DNA of 64,000 nt from Argopecten irradians (Eukaryota > Mollusca > Bivalvia > Pectinida > Pectinidae). The stretch is taken from contig NC_091134.1 in NCBI RefSeq assembly GCF_041381155.1, forward strand, positions 36,337,540-36,401,539, read 5' to 3'. Under the pieces are notes generated by a model. The model saw only the letters and a program-made list of their open reading frames with translations. It made no database searches and was not told the origin of the DNA. Positions 61,601-64,000 of the stretch are shown one piece after another. The translations under genes were made by a program, and so were the position numbers. Positions within the stretch are counted from its first letter, which is position 1, and every line of letters begins with the position of its first letter.

Positions 61601-63525
61601 TAGAGAGCATGTATATATATTCAAATTCATACTTGAACTGTTGAATGCATCATGTATAAGATTTATAAATCTAGCTGATCGATAAGACACTCAATTTCAT
61701 CATTTGAGTGATATTGGTGGATGAGTTAGCTATCAGCTACTACACATGTATACATGATGATAATCTGACTTTCAGAATGAGAACTGTCGCATTGCGTTGT
61801 GTGAGAATCAGCAGTGGTCAGCCGTGATGATCATGTTCGGACTTGTCACCTGTAGTATCCCATCCCCCCTTAAAGCCCAGCTCTTTCACACACTGGCTGC
61901 CTTTGCTCGATCACCTGATATAGCTGCTAGTCTGTGGCAGACACTGGAGGTGTCCCAGGTATGTAGATAGAGTAACAGTAATTCAGCTAATTAAGGTAAC
62001 ACAAGGTATTGTTTATTTGCCAATACTTAATCATGTTTATCTGTGTCAGGTTGGTTAAAAAAAGACTGAAAAGACCCTGAAAGTACCGTATTTTCCCTAA
62101 AGAGGGCGTCGGGCGCGGGTAAATGGCCGAAATGGGCGCCGTTATTTGAGACCATTTTTTGATGTTTTTTTCTGAAACAGACTAAAGTCATTTTGCTTTT
62201 AGTTTCATATTTTTCTGAAACTTACGATAACCAACTTACGTTTTGAAGTCAAGTTAGTATTGAAATTTCATAATTATGAAGAAATGTATGCACCAGAAGT
62301 ATTAAACATTGGTTAAATATGTCTGTTTCACGAAATTTTGGCATTTCATGCTAGCCTGTTTGTTTACCATGCTTACACAAAATGGCGGACAGTGTTTTCG
62401 ATCGCTACTTTCGTTTTGTGGCGGATGGGAAATACCGACAAGAACACACAATAAAACGCTTAGAAATGATAACATTCATGTTATTTAGGAACCTTTATCA
62501 TTGATATACAGTTAGTATTCATAAAACCTGTATAGACATGGTTAAAATGTTGTTGCCAGTTAGTCTTCATGGATACATATGTGTGGGGCATTTAAGTAAC
62601 ACGTTTTGTTTTGAACATGGCCTTCTCATTGTTAGCTCACCTGGTGTGTAAACACTTGGCAAAGATGTCCTAAAATTGTACAATGCAATAATTTTTGTGC
62701 TTATACCAAGGTGATCAGGATATCTGTTAAGCATCAGATTTGATGTGAAACATTGTTTTTATTAGCGTCTGCAAGACAAATTGTCACAATCTGGCACAAA
62801 AAATTGTATGAAATAGTTGATATTTTTTTTCAGTAAAAAACTGAGGGCGCGCCCTTATTAGAGGAGGCGCTCGTTAATAGGGAAAATTGTGGTAGTTCTT
62901 ATTTAAGTTTGTATCTTTAGAAATGCTCTCAAGAGAAAGAATCCTATACAATTCTACTGGAAAAAAACCCCAACAAAATTTGATGAAATATGATCGAAAA
63001 TGATAATGTTTTTTGTTTGGTTATGTTTTTTCCAGATATTACCTACAATCCAAGGAAAAGGTGCCGGAGGAATCCAGGTCAAATCAAATACGATCATGAT
63101 TCACTTGTTTGCCATGAACAACACAAGCTTCATGTGGTCAATTTTGGTTCAAATATTTTATTTTCAATTCTACAATATTAAAAGTACTTAAAACTGTTAT
63201 GTACTGCTGCATTTGTGAGCTTAATTATGTTGAAATTGAAAGATTTTCTGATATATATGATATCTCCATGTAAGAGACGTAAGCAGAAAATGTGATTACA
63301 ACGATTACAGCCGTTTTATTTTCATGGTTTTAGATTGAGTTGGATGAAATTGAGAGCCGTAATGAAGAGTACCCTATGAATCCAGGGATTTCTTGCCCTA
63401 AATAGCGACACACTCACACAGATATCCCTGTACCTGCGGGGCTGGGGGCTGGCATCAGGGCTCCGGGCTTTGACCCGTATCTGCTTTTCCTGAAAGACGT
63501 CCTGTCTCTCTGAGGTTTAACTTCA
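52022..63525 (+). CDS. NUP205: Nuclear pore scaffold protein Nup205, N-terminal part
   Basis: Exons: 52022-52049, 53147-53289, 55354-55525, 55862-56083, 56336-56421, 57418-57643, 58017-58181, 58353-58465, 59477-59539, 59911-60027, 60235-60354, 60655-60805, 61133-61329, 61776-61958, 63036-63077 and 63334 to about 63525. The first 15 total 2028 nt (676 codons) with matching phases. Nup205 is a large helical-solenoid subunit of the inner ring of the nuclear pore. Family landmarks: MAADLAVNSEARLWGPFKEL, HKPHFISLLKNP, EALILSDLFDMNEIAAVELL, FPGLTRGLVAVLLYYDGQR, QSRRGRTWTMELSPDLANLV, LLMALLYCFDVSVLEQ, LEYWCPQEAPTL, VELDEIES-like ELDEIESRNEEYP. The last exon is frameshifted: after EYPM the expected continuation (TRDFLALNSDTLTQ, ISLYLRGWGLASGLR, GFDPYLLFLKDVLSL) is spread over different frames, with a false TAG near 63404. 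About two thirds of the protein lies beyond the window. Confidence 0.93.
52682..52800 (+). mobile_element. Diverged SINE fragment in NUP205 intron 1
   Basis: GCCAGGCACTAACGTTTTTC and CACATCCTTCAATGAC resemble the body of the SINEs at 6860 and 47848 at lower identity. The head is absent. Confidence 0.5.
53790..54345 (+). repeat. Second copy of the intronic AAGATGGCCGCC repeat
   Basis: Three units matching those at 37175-37975, ending in the same TTAAGGCCCTTGGGCCTCTT. The start GCTTCGTCCGTCGTCG also corresponds. In the middle of each unit CAAGATGGC and GCCATCTTG form a short inverted pair. Confidence 0.88.
56666..57441 (+). repeat. 47-bp array duplicating the splice acceptor and start of NUP205 exon 6
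   Basis: Sixteen complete TAG|GTGAGAGACATCTAT junctions plus a partial one at 56666, spaced about 47 bp. Each unit holds the first 24 or so exon bases (GTGAGAGACATCTATACAGA) followed by a T-rich tract and TTGTAG. Only the last copy (57418) continues into coding sequence (INLILADCLF). An upstream acceptor would read VRDIYTEINDLL, FYCR and then TGA. Every TAG|GTGAGA also looks like an acceptor joined directly to a donor. Confidence 0.95.
58599..59416 (+). mobile_element. Candidate Helitron-like element in a NUP205 intron
   Basis: Starts near TCTCATTAGGGCCCCGC and ends CTAG at 59413-59416, preceded by the hairpin CACGTCAGA...TCTGACGTG. TC...CTRR ends with a 3' hairpin fit Helitrons, but the 5' boundary and the expected A/T flank are not clear. 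It includes a GTCC/GTCT microsatellite at 58649-58714. No coding sequence. Confidence 0.45.
58649..58714 (+). repeat. GTCC/GTCT tetranucleotide microsatellite
   Basis: About 16 units alternating between GTCC and GTCT blocks. On the minus strand it yields a meaningless TDRQ-type repetitive frame. Confidence 0.95.
62086..62892. mobile_element. Candidate DNA transposon in a NUP205 intron
   Basis: The left end CCGTATTTTCCCTAAAGAGG and the inverted right end ACAATTTTCCCTATTAACGAG are imperfect partners, each leading into GC-rich GGGCGC motifs that stand out from the AT-rich intron. No target duplication or coding frame could be assigned. Confidence 0.4.
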
Positions 63526-64000
63526 AGAGCTTGGGATAAGCACACCTGGAGATAATGTGAAGATGCTATTTTAGCATCTAACTTTCAGTGGTGGGAATGG
63601 TAATTTGTTCTTTCATGTCATTTATTTGAATACCCGGGGGCCTGGGGGCGTATATCAATGGGGTCAATTTGTTATTTCAATTTCTACGTTGTTTTCAAGA
63701 ATAAGCGATTGAGAGTAGATCATAAATGCAATGGTGTTCATTATAGGTTTGGGTTCAAATTGTTCAAATAGTCAGTCATACTTCGAACCAAACAGGGCAT
63801 TGATTTTTAGGGGTCAAAAGATCCCTATTAGACACTATTATCTATTATTATTGACGTCAGTTACTTCTCTGAACTAAGCATGTAGAAGCACATTATAATA
63901 ATGCAATATTGCTATCTCTAGTAGGAATTCGACGCTTCAGTTGTCAAACATCCTGAGTAGATTCTACATGAAATGATATTGTTTCCTGAGGGGACTTATA
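63526..64000. other. Right edge, probably NUP205 intron
   Basis: No further NUP205 exon is seen. A small hairpin AGATGCTATTTTAGCATCT lies at about 63562-63580. Confidence 0.5.

Overview
The window looks like nuclear DNA of a lophotrochozoan animal, most likely a bivalve mollusc. This is inferred from the AT-rich sequence, short GT-AG exons separated by long introns, a Roc-COR-death-domain gene of the kind expanded in molluscs, a tRNA-derived SINE with a bivalve-style tail, and introns full of small inverted-repeat transposons. No species can be named from sequence alone.

Layout. 1-5.2 kb: a 60-bp minisatellite, then the 3' part of a plus-strand Roc-COR-death-domain (ROCO-type) gene with conserved exons but several single-base frameshifts. 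5.2-11.6 kb: gene-poor, with a TTAA-flanked MITE, a SINE, two inverted-repeat elements and one orphan candidate exon on the minus strand. 11.6-15.1 kb: a satellite of 147/167-bp monomers arranged in a 648-bp higher-order repeat. 15.4-16.4 kb: a small minus-strand gene with an eight-cysteine WAP domain split across two exons. 16.4-29.8 kb: a transposon graveyard, including two CAG...CTG elements with 5-bp target duplications, a LINE reverse-transcriptase tail, palindromes and a TTAA-flanked element with a long internal inverted repeat. 30.0-45.8 kb: a complete TRPA1-like channel gene of 23 coding exons (1195 codons plus stop, all phases consistent), with 16 ankyrin repeats, six membrane segments, a pore loop and a C-terminal coiled coil. 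45.8-52.0 kb: the TRPA1 3' flank. 52.0-63.5 kb: the first 16 coding exons of NUP205, a nuclear pore scaffold protein, running off the right edge.

The genes are functionally unrelated (innate-immunity type ROCO protein, secreted WAP protein, sensory channel, nuclear pore scaffold). The most unusual feature is that several tandem arrays sit exactly on splice sites. The repeat units at 2.64-3.24, 35.74-35.87 and 56.67-57.44 kb each contain copies of the 3' splice site of the exon that follows, and at two of them also the first bases of that exon. Using an upstream copy at those two would bring in a stop codon. Indel-type frameshifts cluster near both window ends, so uncorrected long-read assembly error is a serious alternative to gene decay there.
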